Source of the DNA: Fructilactobacillus myrtifloralis
GTDB taxonomy: Bacteria > Bacillota > Bacilli > Lactobacillales > Lactobacillaceae
Assembly: GCF_024029335.1 (NCBI RefSeq)
Contig: NZ_CP097116.1
Coordinates: 434,001-498,000 of the forward strand
DNA length: 64,000 nt
Direction: 5' to 3'
Shown piece after piece: positions 1-8,123 of the stretch (positions are counted from its first letter, which is position 1; the number at the start of each line of letters is the position of its first letter). The notes under the pieces were generated by a model. The model searched no databases. It saw nothing but the letters and a program-made list of their open reading frames with translations, and was not told the DNA's origin. A program made the translations under genes and the position numbers.

Positions 1-71
1 GTTGGCTTTATTCTACCAGAAAACGCTCCATATATACTTGCATCTTAATCTATGATAAAATTGTGCTAGGA

Positions 72-85
72 GTTGGTATACCAAC
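72..85. promoter_or_regulatory. perfect 14-bp palindrome upstream of rpoY
   Basis: The sequence GTTGGTATACCAAC reads the same on both strands and lies about 48 bases before the rpoY start. It could be an operator for a dimeric repressor or a small hairpin in the leader. I cannot name a regulator, and I see no convincing -35/-10 pair for rpoY nearby. Confidence 0.35.
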
Positions 86-132
86 GAACAGTTCGACACA
101 AAAATTAATTTATTTACAAAGGAGTAATCATT

Positions 133-351
133 TTGATTTACAAAGTTTTATATCAAGCAAACCCCAAGGAAAATCCGAAGCGTGAAGCAACTAAATCGCT
201 ATACGTCGATGCCCAAACCCAGGCAGAAGTTCGGGATTTAATTGCTGAAAACACGGACTACACCGTGGAATTCATTCAACCGCTCGCGGGTAAACACCTT
301 GAATTCGAACAACAAGAACCTGATTTTAAAATTACGGAGTTTAATAAATAA
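133..351 (+). CDS. rpoY: DNA-directed RNA polymerase epsilon subunit
   Basis: This 72-residue protein matches the small RpoY/YkzG family (formerly DUF1447), an accessory subunit of RNA polymerase found in Firmicutes. It has the family features: short length, a MIYKVLYQ-type beginning, a central YVDA segment and an acidic end. The start is TTG, chosen because AAAGGAG lies about 8 bases upstream. Its stop overlaps the rnjA start by one base (TAATG), so the two are translationally coupled. The rpoY-rnjA pairing is the normal arrangement in Bacilli and supports the call. Confidence 0.93.
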   Translation: MIYKVLYQANPKENPKREATKSLYVDAQTQAEVRDLIAENTDYTVEFIQPLAGKHLEFEQQEPDFKITEFNK

Positions 352-2036
352 TGAGTAAACTAAACGTCAAAAACAACGAAACGGCGATTTATGGCGTTGG
401 TGGTCTAGGTGAAATCGGAAAAAACACGTATGGCGTGCAATTCCAAGACGAAATCATTCTCATTGATGCCGGAATTAAGTTTCCGGAAAGCAGCCAACTC
501 GGGATTGATTACGTGATTCCAGATTATCAATATCTGGTCGAAAACCAGGATAAGATTAAGGCCCTGGTCATTACCCACGGTCACGAAGACCATATCGGTG
601 GGATTCCCTTTATCCTCAAGGCTATTAACGTTCCGGTGTACGCCGGTCCCCTCGCCCTCGCTTTAATTAAAGGTAAATTAGAAGAGCATGGCATGTTAAA
701 ACAAACCGAGTTACATGCCATCGATGAAAACACCGTCTTAAAGTTTAAAAAGACCAGCGTCTCCTTCTTTCGAACCACCCACTCAATCCCTGATGCTCTA
801 GGAGTTGCAGTTCACACTCCCGACGGGGTAATCGTTGAAACTGGTGATTATAAGTTTGACCTGACGCCGGTGACCAACACCCCGCCTGACTTACAAACGA
901 TGGCCAAGCTCGGTGAAGAAGGAGTGCTGTGCCTGATGGCCGACAGTACGAACGCCGAAAAACCAGTGTGGACCAAGTCCGAACGCTACGTTAGTGATTC
1001 GGTCCGCAAAATTTTCAAACGGGTGAAGGGGCGGATTATTTTTGCAACCTTTGCTTCGAACCTCTCCCGGGTGATGACGGCGATTGACGCGGCCTACCAA
1101 AACGGACGTAAAATTGCCGTCTTTGGTCGGAGCATGGAAGCTGCCGTTGTCAACGGTCGGGAACTCGGTTACATCAAGGTTCCTGACAAGGCCTTTGTCG
1201 ATGCTAACCAACTTAAGTCCCTACCGGCCGACAAGGTCATGATTCTATGTACCGGTTCTCAAGGAGAACAAATGGCTGCCCTATCCCGAATTGCCAACGG
1301 TACCCACCGGCAGATCTCAATTGAACCTGGTGACACCGTAGTCCTTTCCAGTAACCCAATCCCCGGAAACGTCTTAAGCGTGAACCGAGTGGTTGACGAA
1401 CTGGAAGAAGCGGGCGCCACTGTTATCAAGGGGTATGCTAATCACATTCACACTTCTGGCCACGGTGGCCAAGAAGAAGAAAAATTGATGATTCGCCTCA
1501 TGAAGCCGAAGTTCTTCGTCCCGATTCACGGTGAATACCGGATGCAGAAAATTCACATGGGGCTTGCCGAACAATGTGGGATTCCCAAGGATCACTGCTT
1601 TATCTTGAAAAATGGTGACGTGCTGGCCCTGACTAAGGACAGTGCCCGGATGGCAGGTAACTTTGCCGCGGGGGACGTTTACATTGATGGTAATGGTGTG
1701 GATACAGTTACCGAACAGGTAATCGAAGACCGGCAACTGCTTTCTGAAGAAGGCCTGGTGGTGGTCGTTGCTACCATTAATTTAAAGGACAAGGAAATTC
1801 AATCCGGTCCTGATCTCCTTTCCCGGGGCTTCGTTTACATGCGTGAATCCGGCGAACTGCTTGATCAAGGTCGCAAATTGGTCTTTCGGACCATTCGGCG
1901 GGCGATGAATAACAAAAACGCCAGTGAAAAAACGATTAAAAAGGCCGTTGTCAACGAGTTATCCAACTTCCTCTACGAAAAGACGGAACGCCACCCGTTG
2001 GTTCTCCCAATGCTAATTATGAATAACACGAAGTAA
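351..2036 (+). CDS. rnjA: ribonuclease J1
   Basis: RNase J1 is a cytoplasmic 5'-3' exoribonuclease and endonuclease that matures rRNA and turns over mRNA. The 561-residue length is typical. The metallo-beta-lactamase motif HGHEDH is at residues 76-81, with further metal ligands at about H144 and D166. A beta-CASP domain follows, then the C-terminal domain. A second metal-motif region, IHTSGHGG, is visible near residue 365. It is cotranscribed with rpoY and closed by a strong hairpin terminator. It is called J1 rather than J2 because of the rpoY linkage. Confidence 0.96.
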   Translation: MSKLNVKNNETAIYGVGGLGEIGKNTYGVQFQDEIILIDAGIKFPESSQLGIDYVIPDYQYLVENQDKIKALVITHGHEDHIGGIPFILKAINVPVYAGPLALALIKGKLEEHGMLKQTELHAIDENTVLKFKKTSVSFFRTTHSIPDALGVAVHTPDGVIVETGDYKFDLTPVTNTPPDLQTMAKLGEEGVLCLMADSTNAEKPVWTKSERYVSDSVRKIFKRVKGRIIFATFASNLSRVMTAIDAAYQNGRKIAVFGRSMEAAVVNGRELGYIKVPDKAFVDANQLKSLPADKVMILCTGSQGEQMAALSRIANGTHRQISIEPGDTVVLSSNPIPGNVLSVNRVVDELEEAGATVIKGYANHIHTSGHGGQEEEKLMIRLMKPKFFVPIHGEYRMQKIHMGLAEQCGIPKDHCFILKNGDVLALTKDSARMAGNFAAGDVYIDGNGVDTVTEQVIEDRQLLSEEGLVVVVATINLKDKEIQSGPDLLSRGFVYMRESGELLDQGRKLVFRTIRRAMNNKNASEKTIKKAVVNELSNFLYEKTERHPLVLPMLIMNNTK

Positions 2037-2038
2037 TC

Positions 2039-2067
2039 AAAAAGGAATGCCAGTGGCATTCCTTTTT
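2039..2067 (+). terminator. Rho-independent terminator of rpoY-rnjA
   Basis: A perfect 13-bp inverted repeat (AAAAAGGAATGCC, three-base loop) is followed by a T-rich stretch immediately after the rnjA stop. Confidence 0.9.
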
Positions 2068-2085
2068 ATTTTTCCTCAGTCAACT

Positions 2086-2115
2086 AAAAAAACGAGCTGG
2101 TGAGCTCGTTTTTTT
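2086..2115 (-). terminator. Rho-independent terminator of the prs/aldo-keto reductase pair
   Basis: AAAAAAACGAGCT and its complement flank a four-base loop. T-runs on both sides would let it work in either direction. It lies just past the stop of the minus-strand reductase at 2122, so it most likely closes that operon. Confidence 0.85.
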
Positions 2116-2121
2116 AATTCT

Positions 2122-3114
2122 TTATTCTTTCACGATCTTATCAATCGCTTCTAATTCGTCGTTAGTAAAGTCCAAGTTGTCCAAGGCCTTGAGGTTATCA
2201 TCCAAGTGTTCCACCTTGGAAGCCCCCGTCACTACGCTAGTAACGGTGGGGTTATTCAATAACCAGGCCATTGCCATTTGTGCCAGGGTTTGGTTCCGGT
2301 TGTGGGCGAGCTCGTTCAGTTGATTTAACTTCTTAATCGCCGTGGCTTCCCCTTTTTCAAGAATGAAGTTATTCGTAAAGTGCAGGTGGATGTCATCCGG
2401 AATTCCGTTTAAATACTTATCCGTTAGTAACCCTTCCGCCAGAGGACCGTACGCTACTAACCCATCATGGGCGTCCGCTAACGTTTGCAACGTTCCATCC
2501 GTTTCCGGGGTCCGGTTTAACATGTTGTAAGAACTCTGGTTAACCACAAACGGCGTGTGCAATTCTTGAAAGAGTTCAATCATCTTGGCCGTTTGCGGAC
2601 CATCGTAGTTCGAAATCCCAATGTAGAGGGCCTTCCCCGTTTTGACTAATCCGTCTAACGCTTCAGCAGTTTCTTCCAACCGCGTGTTCGGATCAAACCG
2701 GTGACTGTAATAAATGTCAACGTAGTCCAAGCCCATCCGTTCCAAACTTTGGTCCAACGCAGCTACCAGGGTCTTTTTCGAAGAAAAGTTACCATACACC
2801 CCTGGCCACATGTGGAAGCCCGCCTTGGTGGTAATAATTAATTCATCCCGGTATGGTTTTAAATCACGCCGGTAAACTTGCCCAAACATTCTTTCGGCAG
2901 CTCCTGAACCCGGTCCATAGTTATTGGCGAGGTCAAAGCTGAAAATGCCACGGTCAAAGGCCGCCAACATGATATTTTCGCTATCCTGAAAGTTCGCATC
3001 GTCACCAAAACTGTGCCACGTTCCAAATGAGAGTGCTGGTAGTTGTAACCCGGAGTTGCCGGCCCGACGTACCTTCATTTGATCGTAGCGTTGTTCACTT
3101 GCTTTATATACCAT
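2122..3114 (-). CDS. aldo/keto reductase, YghZ/Gpr-like
   Basis: This is a 330-residue NAD(P)H-dependent oxidoreductase of the aldo/keto reductase (TIM-barrel) superfamily. The opening (VYKASEQRYDQMKVRRAGNS) closely resembles the YghZ/L-glyceraldehyde-3-phosphate reductase subgroup. The catalytic Asp and Tyr are in FDLANNYG, Lys in TTKAGF and His in YYSHRFD. The start has AGGAGG eight bases upstream. Its beginning overlaps the end of the prs paralogue by 11 bases, implying cotranscription. The true substrate cannot be read from sequence; aldehyde or methylglyoxal reduction is the family's usual role. Confidence 0.88.
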   Translation of the reverse strand: MVYKASEQRYDQMKVRRAGNSGLQLPALSFGTWHSFGDDANFQDSENIMLAAFDRGIFSFDLANNYGPGSGAAERMFGQVYRRDLKPYRDELIITTKAGFHMWPGVYGNFSSKKTLVAALDQSLERMGLDYVDIYYSHRFDPNTRLEETAEALDGLVKTGKALYIGISNYDGPQTAKMIELFQELHTPFVVNQSSYNMLNRTPETDGTLQTLADAHDGLVAYGPLAEGLLTDKYLNGIPDDIHLHFTNNFILEKGEATAIKKLNQLNELAHNRNQTLAQMAMAWLLNNPTVTSVVTGASKVEHLDDNLKALDNLDFTNDELEAIDKIVKE

Positions 3115-4072
3115 CCGAAGTTCCTCCTCTAAATAAGCGGTGTGTGGATTTTTGTTCCTGAATTAATTTTAACGCATCCCCAAATAATTCCCCAACTGAA
3201 ATGATGGTCAACGTGGGAATTTGTTCCGGGTGCGGAATGACGATGGAATCCGTCACAATCACCTGGTCAATGTTTTGATCGTTTAGCTTAGCGGGTGTTT
3301 CCGCGGAAAAGACCGGGTGCGTAGCAATCACAATCACCCGCTGACACCCGGCCTGCCGCAGCGCCGCCGCCGACACCTGCATCTTGCGCCCCGTGACAAT
3401 CAAATCGTCCACTACTAGGGCTGTTTTTCCTGCGACGGAGCCAATCACGGTTTCCGGAACTTGATCTGACGTATCCGGTTCCCGATTGTCCACAATTGCT
3501 AAGGGTAGATCCAAGCGATTAGCAATCGCACGAGCGCGCCCGACACCGTTATGATCGGGCGCCACGACTACCGCATCGTCATCTAAGTGATGCTCGTGGA
3601 GGTAGTTACTAATGAGACGACTGGGTTGTAAATGATCAACGGGAATATCAAAAAAACCTTGAATTTGCGCCGCGTGTAGATCAAGCGTCACCACCCGGTG
3701 CACCCCACTAGCTTGCAAAAAGCTCGCAATTAACTTGGCAGTAATTGGTTCCCGCGCCCGGGCTTTGCGATCAGAACGCGAATAGCCGTAGTACGGGATA
3801 ACAACGTTAATCTGGCGGGCGCTGGTCCGGCGTAGGGCATCGATCATAATCAACAGTTCCATCAGGTTATCATTAACGGGATTGGAAAGGGATTGGATAA
3901 CATACACGTCTTTGCCCCGGACACTTTGGTCAATCGAAATCTTAATCTCCCCATCACTAAAGTGGTTAATGGTGGCTTGCCCAATTGGCATCCCACTAAC
4001 CCGGGCGATTTTTTCGGCGAGGGGGCGGTTGGCGTTTAAAGCAAAAATAACTGGTTGCGGTTTTGTGGTCAA
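3104..4072 (-). CDS. prs: ribose-phosphate pyrophosphokinase paralogue
   Basis: This 322-residue protein is clearly of the PRPP synthetase family, which makes PRPP from ribose 5-phosphate and ATP for nucleotide, His and Trp synthesis. It keeps the flexible-loop region YGYSRSDRKARAREPITAK (residues 96-113) and DLHAAQIQGFFDIPVDHL (131-148). The PRPP-binding loop (about 221-231) reads VDDLIVTGRKM instead of the canonical VDDMIDTAGT, so Asp and the AGT turn are lost. It is probably a second, specialised or regulatory Prs rather than the main enzyme. The start is TTG, with AAAGGA about nine bases upstream. Confidence 0.85.
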   Translation of the reverse strand: MTTKPQPVIFALNANRPLAEKIARVSGMPIGQATINHFSDGEIKISIDQSVRGKDVYVIQSLSNPVNDNLMELLIMIDALRRTSARQINVVIPYYGYSRSDRKARAREPITAKLIASFLQASGVHRVVTLDLHAAQIQGFFDIPVDHLQPSRLISNYLHEHHLDDDAVVVAPDHNGVGRARAIANRLDLPLAIVDNREPDTSDQVPETVIGSVAGKTALVVDDLIVTGRKMQVSAAALRQAGCQRVIVIATHPVFSAETPAKLNDQNIDQVIVTDSIVIPHPEQIPTLTIISVGELFGDALKLIQEQKSTHRLFRGGTSDGI

Positions 4073-4125
4073 GATGTCCGTTCCTTTCCAAACTAAGGGT
4101 TATGTCATCTTTAATTATAATCAAT

Positions 4126-6594
4126 TCACTGTGATTTAGCATCAAGAAAATTTTGGGGCGTCACCCCTGCCATCCCAATCATGGGATCGATAGCCTGCCG
4201 TTCAATGGCGGCCATCGTTAACACTGTGTCCTGCTCCGCATTTGCGGCTGGATCCACTGGTTGGGGATCATGAGTTGCGGTGGTCGTGGTTGTTGCTTGT
4301 GAGGTGGTAGCAGCCTCCGGTTCCCCTTGAAACGCGGAGCGGAGACGGTCGGGCAGCCCGGTTTTGCGGCGGCTCGCTTCTTTGGCTAACGCTGCTTGAA
4401 AAACACTGGCATCCCCAACGAGGACCAGTTTGCTGGCCGCCCGGGTTACCGCCGTGTATAACAAGTTCCGATCAAGCATCCGGCGATACGGCGCCACAAC
4501 CGGTAAAATCACCATTGGAAACTCACTTCCCTGCGCTTTATGGATAGAGGTACAGTACGCCAGGGTTAACTGCTTCCAGTCATTTCTGGAATAGGTTACT
4601 TCCGTCTGGTCAAAGGCCACCGTTAGTTTATCGAGGTACTGCTTACCTTCGGGATTAATGGTTAGGCCCACGATTTTTCCAATGTCTCCGTTAAACACGT
4701 TATGTTCCGGATCATTAACCAGTTGTAAGACCTTATCCCCGATCCGAAAGCAGCCATGGTCCGTTTCCACCTGTTTGCGCTTGGCACTGGGCGGATTAAA
4801 GATTGCTTGGACTGCCTGGTTCAGGTGATCAATGCCCACCTCACCTCGATACATGGGGGCTAAAACTTGGATGTCAGTGGCTTGAAAGTCCTTCGCCTGC
4901 GCCTTACTAACGATTTGTTCAATGACGGGCACCGCTTGGCGCACGTCACACTGAATGAAACTTCGATCCGGTTCCTTAGTCAGTAAATCGGAAGGAACAA
5001 TCCCGTCCTTTAACTGGTGAGCCAGAGTAATAATGGTTGAATCCTGACTCTGGCGGTGAATTTGCGTGAGCTGCATCGTTGGAATCAACTGGGACCGAAT
5101 TAAATCAGAAAAGACTTGCCCCGGTCCGACGGATGGCAGCTGGTCTTGATCCCCAACCAGAATCACCTTCATCCCGGTTGGAATCGCCTGCACGAGTTTG
5201 GTAAACAGTTCGGTATCCACCATGGACATCTCATCGATGATTAGTAACTCTCCGTCAAGGGCGTTCCCGGTGGCATCCGTGTCGTCGCCGTTTAACCCCA
5301 GCAAGCGGTGAATGGTGCTGGCCGGTAACCCCGTCGCTTCCCCCATCTTTTTCGCCGCCCGGCCGGTCGGTGCTGCTAGTAAGACGGGATAGGGCTCATC
5401 CCCACGATAGTCATGAGGGTCTAACGATAAGTCGTGGTCGGTGGCATAGGCCTGGACAATCCCATTAATGATCGTCGTTTTCCCGGTTCCGGGCCCCCCG
5501 GTTAGGAGGAAAAGGGCGTGGCTCAGTGCGGATTCAATCGCCTGAACCTGGGAAGCATCGTACTGAATGTGACTCTCTTGTTCCACCTGACTAATCAACC
5601 GGTTCGGATCAGCTGGAGCAGCATCCGCCGCCTGTAAAATGCGGTGCACGTTCTCCGCAATTTGCCATTCCGCCTGAAAGAGGTTTTTTAGGTAAATGCG
5701 ATCCTGATCGACCTGCACCTTGCCGTCCTGCACCAGTTGTTTTAACGCTGCAGCCAGTTTCTGATCGTCAATCGTTTGGTTCGGATCGGTATCTAAAATT
5801 TGAAAGCTGGCGTTCATCACTTCCTTCGTCGTGGAGTAGGTATTTCCACTACTAATCGACAGCCGGTCCAGGGTGGTTAGTAACCCCGCTCGTAACCGTC
5901 CCGGATTGTTATAGTCAATCCCAACTCGTTGGGCAATTTGATCGGCCCGCTTAAAGCTAATGTTTGCAATATCTTCGACTAGCCGATACGGATCAGTTTC
6001 AATGATTTCTAGGGCCTGTTCGTGATACTTTTTGAAAATCGCGGCTGCTAACGAACTGCCAAACCCATAACTATTGAGGCCAACAATCACCTGTTCGGCT
6101 CCGTTATTTTGCCGGATGGTCTGTAAAATCGTGTCCCGTTGCCGGGGTTTCAAACCCAGGCCGTTTAAGGCGTCCGGATCCTTTAATAGTTTCGGAATTA
6201 ACTCCGTTCCCAGCTGGTTAACCACCTTGGTAGCGGTCTTTGGGCCAATCCCCGGGAAATCACTCCCGGATAAGTATTTAATCAAACCAGCAGTTGAGGT
6301 TTGCGTCGCACGTTCATAGTTCGTAGCTTGAAACTGCTTTCCATATTTGGGATGGTCCACTAGTTTCCCGATAAACCGGTAACTCAGCTCGTCGTTAATT
6401 TCGGCAAAGTTCCCCGTTACCACGATTTCCGGTTCATCCCACTGAAAGTTGTGTTCTTCCACCTGGACCAATAACACCTTATAAAAGCTATCATTCCCCT
6501 CAAAAAAGGTCGTGGCAACCTTGCCGGTTAACTGAGCGGTTGCTGGTTGATACTCTGGGTGGTGCTCATCAAAAAGACTCATTGACTGTGCCAC
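4126..6594 (-). CDS. recD2: RecD-like SF1 DNA helicase RecD2
   Basis: RecD2 is an ATP-dependent 5'-3' DNA helicase found in bacteria without RecBC, used in repair and fork maintenance. This 822-residue form has an N-terminal OB-like and helix-hairpin-helix region (FPGIGPKTATKVV). The Walker A GGPGTGKT lies near residue 366, followed by Walker B IIDEMSM and the C-terminal YTAVTRA motif. I chose the GTG at 6594 because AAAGGAG sits seven bases before it. The longer reading from ATG 6642 runs into the upstream TPR gene, and ATG 6582 has poorer spacing. The extreme C-terminus (about 80 residues, Thr/Ala/Pro-rich) is low complexity. Confidence 0.93.
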   Translation of the reverse strand: MAQSMSLFDEHHPEYQPATAQLTGKVATTFFEGNDSFYKVLLVQVEEHNFQWDEPEIVVTGNFAEINDELSYRFIGKLVDHPKYGKQFQATNYERATQTSTAGLIKYLSGSDFPGIGPKTATKVVNQLGTELIPKLLKDPDALNGLGLKPRQRDTILQTIRQNNGAEQVIVGLNSYGFGSSLAAAIFKKYHEQALEIIETDPYRLVEDIANISFKRADQIAQRVGIDYNNPGRLRAGLLTTLDRLSISSGNTYSTTKEVMNASFQILDTDPNQTIDDQKLAAALKQLVQDGKVQVDQDRIYLKNLFQAEWQIAENVHRILQAADAAPADPNRLISQVEQESHIQYDASQVQAIESALSHALFLLTGGPGTGKTTIINGIVQAYATDHDLSLDPHDYRGDEPYPVLLAAPTGRAAKKMGEATGLPASTIHRLLGLNGDDTDATGNALDGELLIIDEMSMVDTELFTKLVQAIPTGMKVILVGDQDQLPSVGPGQVFSDLIRSQLIPTMQLTQIHRQSQDSTIITLAHQLKDGIVPSDLLTKEPDRSFIQCDVRQAVPVIEQIVSKAQAKDFQATDIQVLAPMYRGEVGIDHLNQAVQAIFNPPSAKRKQVETDHGCFRIGDKVLQLVNDPEHNVFNGDIGKIVGLTINPEGKQYLDKLTVAFDQTEVTYSRNDWKQLTLAYCTSIHKAQGSEFPMVILPVVAPYRRMLDRNLLYTAVTRAASKLVLVGDASVFQAALAKEASRRKTGLPDRLRSAFQGEPEAATTSQATTTTTATHDPQPVDPAANAEQDTVLTMAAIERQAIDPMIGMAGVTPQNFLDAKSQ

Positions 6595-6598
6595 TGGG

Positions 6599-7285
6599 TT
6601 ACTCCTTTGGCTGCTTGCGCAGCACTTTTTCAATGTCTGCAATGCGCTCCCGATGGGTCATAAAGTAATTTTCATCCAGCGCACGGGCTCGTTCAAACTC
6701 GGCTTCCGCCTGCTCGCGATGGCCGTTACTTAGTTCAATGACCCCCAAGTTAAAGTGCGCGGCCGCGTCGTTTGGATTCGCAGCTACCGTCTGCTGGTAA
6801 AAATCAGCGGCTGCCTGTAAGTCCCCACTCGCCAGTAAACAATCACCGATTAAGCGATTCAGTTCCGGATCCTGCTTCGCGTGGTCATGAGCGGTAATCA
6901 AAAAGGCCAACGCCTTGCCGTAGTTCTTTTCGCCATAATAACTTTGTCCCAACATGATGTACGCATCCTGCTTTAAAGCGGGGTCCGTTACCTGTTGAAA
7001 TTGTTGAATCGCCTTCGTAAATTCTCCGGCGGCGTAGTACACGTTCCCGAGTCCGTAGGTCAACGTGTCCTTGGCCGTGTGACTCCGATCCGCAAACAAC
7101 CCGAGCGCCTTCATCAGTAATTCTTCGGCCTGCGCGTAGCTCTTGAGTTGAATCAAGAAAGCACTGAGGTCGTAATAGGGACGATAGTCATTGGGATGCT
7201 CATCGATGTCCGTGATTAACCGGTGCAACGTGGCGGCGGCCCGCTCCTGTTTTTCGTCTGCTTCTGCATCTGCATGTTCTGCCAT
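6599..7285 (-). CDS. tetratricopeptide repeat protein (YrrB-like)
   Basis: This 228-residue soluble protein is made largely of TPR helices. Repeat signatures such as DAYIMLGQSYYGEKNYGKAL and NDAAAHFNLGVIELSNGHREQA are visible. It has no signal peptide or membrane segment. TPRs scaffold protein-protein contacts; no enzyme function is visible. It lies between a histidine phosphatase and recD2. In Bacillus subtilis a TPR gene (yrrB) sits between mnmA and recD2, so this is conserved synteny interrupted here by the phosphatase and the island. Confidence 0.88.
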   Translation of the reverse strand: MAEHADAEADEKQERAAATLHRLITDIDEHPNDYRPYYDLSAFLIQLKSYAQAEELLMKALGLFADRSHTAKDTLTYGLGNVYYAAGEFTKAIQQFQQVTDPALKQDAYIMLGQSYYGEKNYGKALAFLITAHDHAKQDPELNRLIGDCLLASGDLQAAADFYQQTVAANPNDAAAHFNLGVIELSNGHREQAEAEFERARALDENYFMTHRERIADIEKVLRKQPKE

Positions 7286-7295
7286 TGCTTTCCTC

Positions 7296-7952
7296 CTACA
7301 CTAAATCTGAATCCCGAACCGGGTGATCCAAGTAGCTGGTGTCGTTCCAATCCAGTAGTTTAAAACTCTGACCGTGGTCGGTAGTTTCTAAAATCGTCGT
7401 ACTGGTGTTGGCCAGGCCACCCCGTTTCCGTAAGTCCTTTAATGGAATTCCCAGTAACGAGTTAATCAACGCGTTTAACGCCGCTCCATGGCTGACAATT
7501 AAAAGCTTCGCATCATTATCAAAATTCGTGGTAATCTCATTAATTTTACTGCGCATCCGCTTAATCAAGTCTGGAAAGGATTCGCCTCCAATCGGAGTGG
7601 GATCGTACTGGTCCGGATGATTGCGAAAATCGTTAAACGTCTCTGGATATTGCGCTTCAGCGTCCGCAAATTTCATTCCTTCAAACTTCCCAAGCCGAAA
7701 TTCCTCTAAGCGATTATCCAGACTCAGCGGAGCGGGGTGTTGCAACTGACTCTGAATCACACCTGCCGTAATCCGGGCCCGCTTAATTGGGCTCGCATAC
7801 ACATGGGCAAAGGGAATGTCCTTTAGGTAGTTTCCCACGAGCTGCATTTCTTGATAACTGGCCGGCAGTAATTCGGAATCCCCACCCGCGCCCTGATAGC
7901 GACTCTCTAGGTTCCATTCGGTTTTGCCGTGGCGTACAAAGTATAATTTCAT
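7296..7952 (-). CDS. histidine phosphatase family protein (phosphoglycerate mutase-like)
   Basis: This 218-residue enzyme belongs to the histidine phosphatase superfamily. The catalytic RHGKTEWN motif is near the N-terminus (MKLYFVRHG). The second active-site His is in LLIVSHGAALNALI. Such proteins (PhoE/GpmB-like) remove phosphate from small metabolites; the substrate is not predictable. I prefer the ATG at 7952, about nine bases after GAGG. The ATG at 7961 directly touches that ribosome site. It is cotranscribed with the TPR gene 11 bases downstream. Confidence 0.88.
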   Translation of the reverse strand: MKLYFVRHGKTEWNLESRYQGAGGDSELLPASYQEMQLVGNYLKDIPFAHVYASPIKRARITAGVIQSQLQHPAPLSLDNRLEEFRLGKFEGMKFADAEAQYPETFNDFRNHPDQYDPTPIGGESFPDLIKRMRSKINEITTNFDNDAKLLIVSHGAALNALINSLLGIPLKDLRKRGGLANTSTTILETTDHGQSFKLLDWNDTSYLDHPVRDSDLV

Positions 7953-8055
7953 GGTCTTCATCCTCGTTTATAATCTACTGTTATTATGCCAGTTTCAGAT
8001 GAGAGACGCAAAAAAGCAAAAAATAAGGTATATCATAAATAAGTTAAATAAAAAT

Positions 8056-8096
8056 AAAGGAATTTACAATTTTATATAAAAATTGTAAATTCCTTT
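8056..8096 (-). terminator. large AT-rich hairpin, probable terminator of the helicase gene
   Basis: A perfect 18-bp inverted repeat (AAAGGAATTTACAATTTT and its complement, five-base loop) lies about 28 bases past the helicase stop. On the minus strand it is followed by T-rich sequence (ATTTTTATTTAAC). The stem is longer than the other terminators in this window, so it may also mark the edge of the island. Confidence 0.6.
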
Positions 8097-8123
8097 ATAA
8101 ACAAATAATATTTAAAAATAAAT

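Noticed and set aside
8056-8096. Transposon terminal inverted repeat
   Set aside because: No transposase and no partner repeat at the right edge; the arms face each other as a hairpin next to a stop codon.
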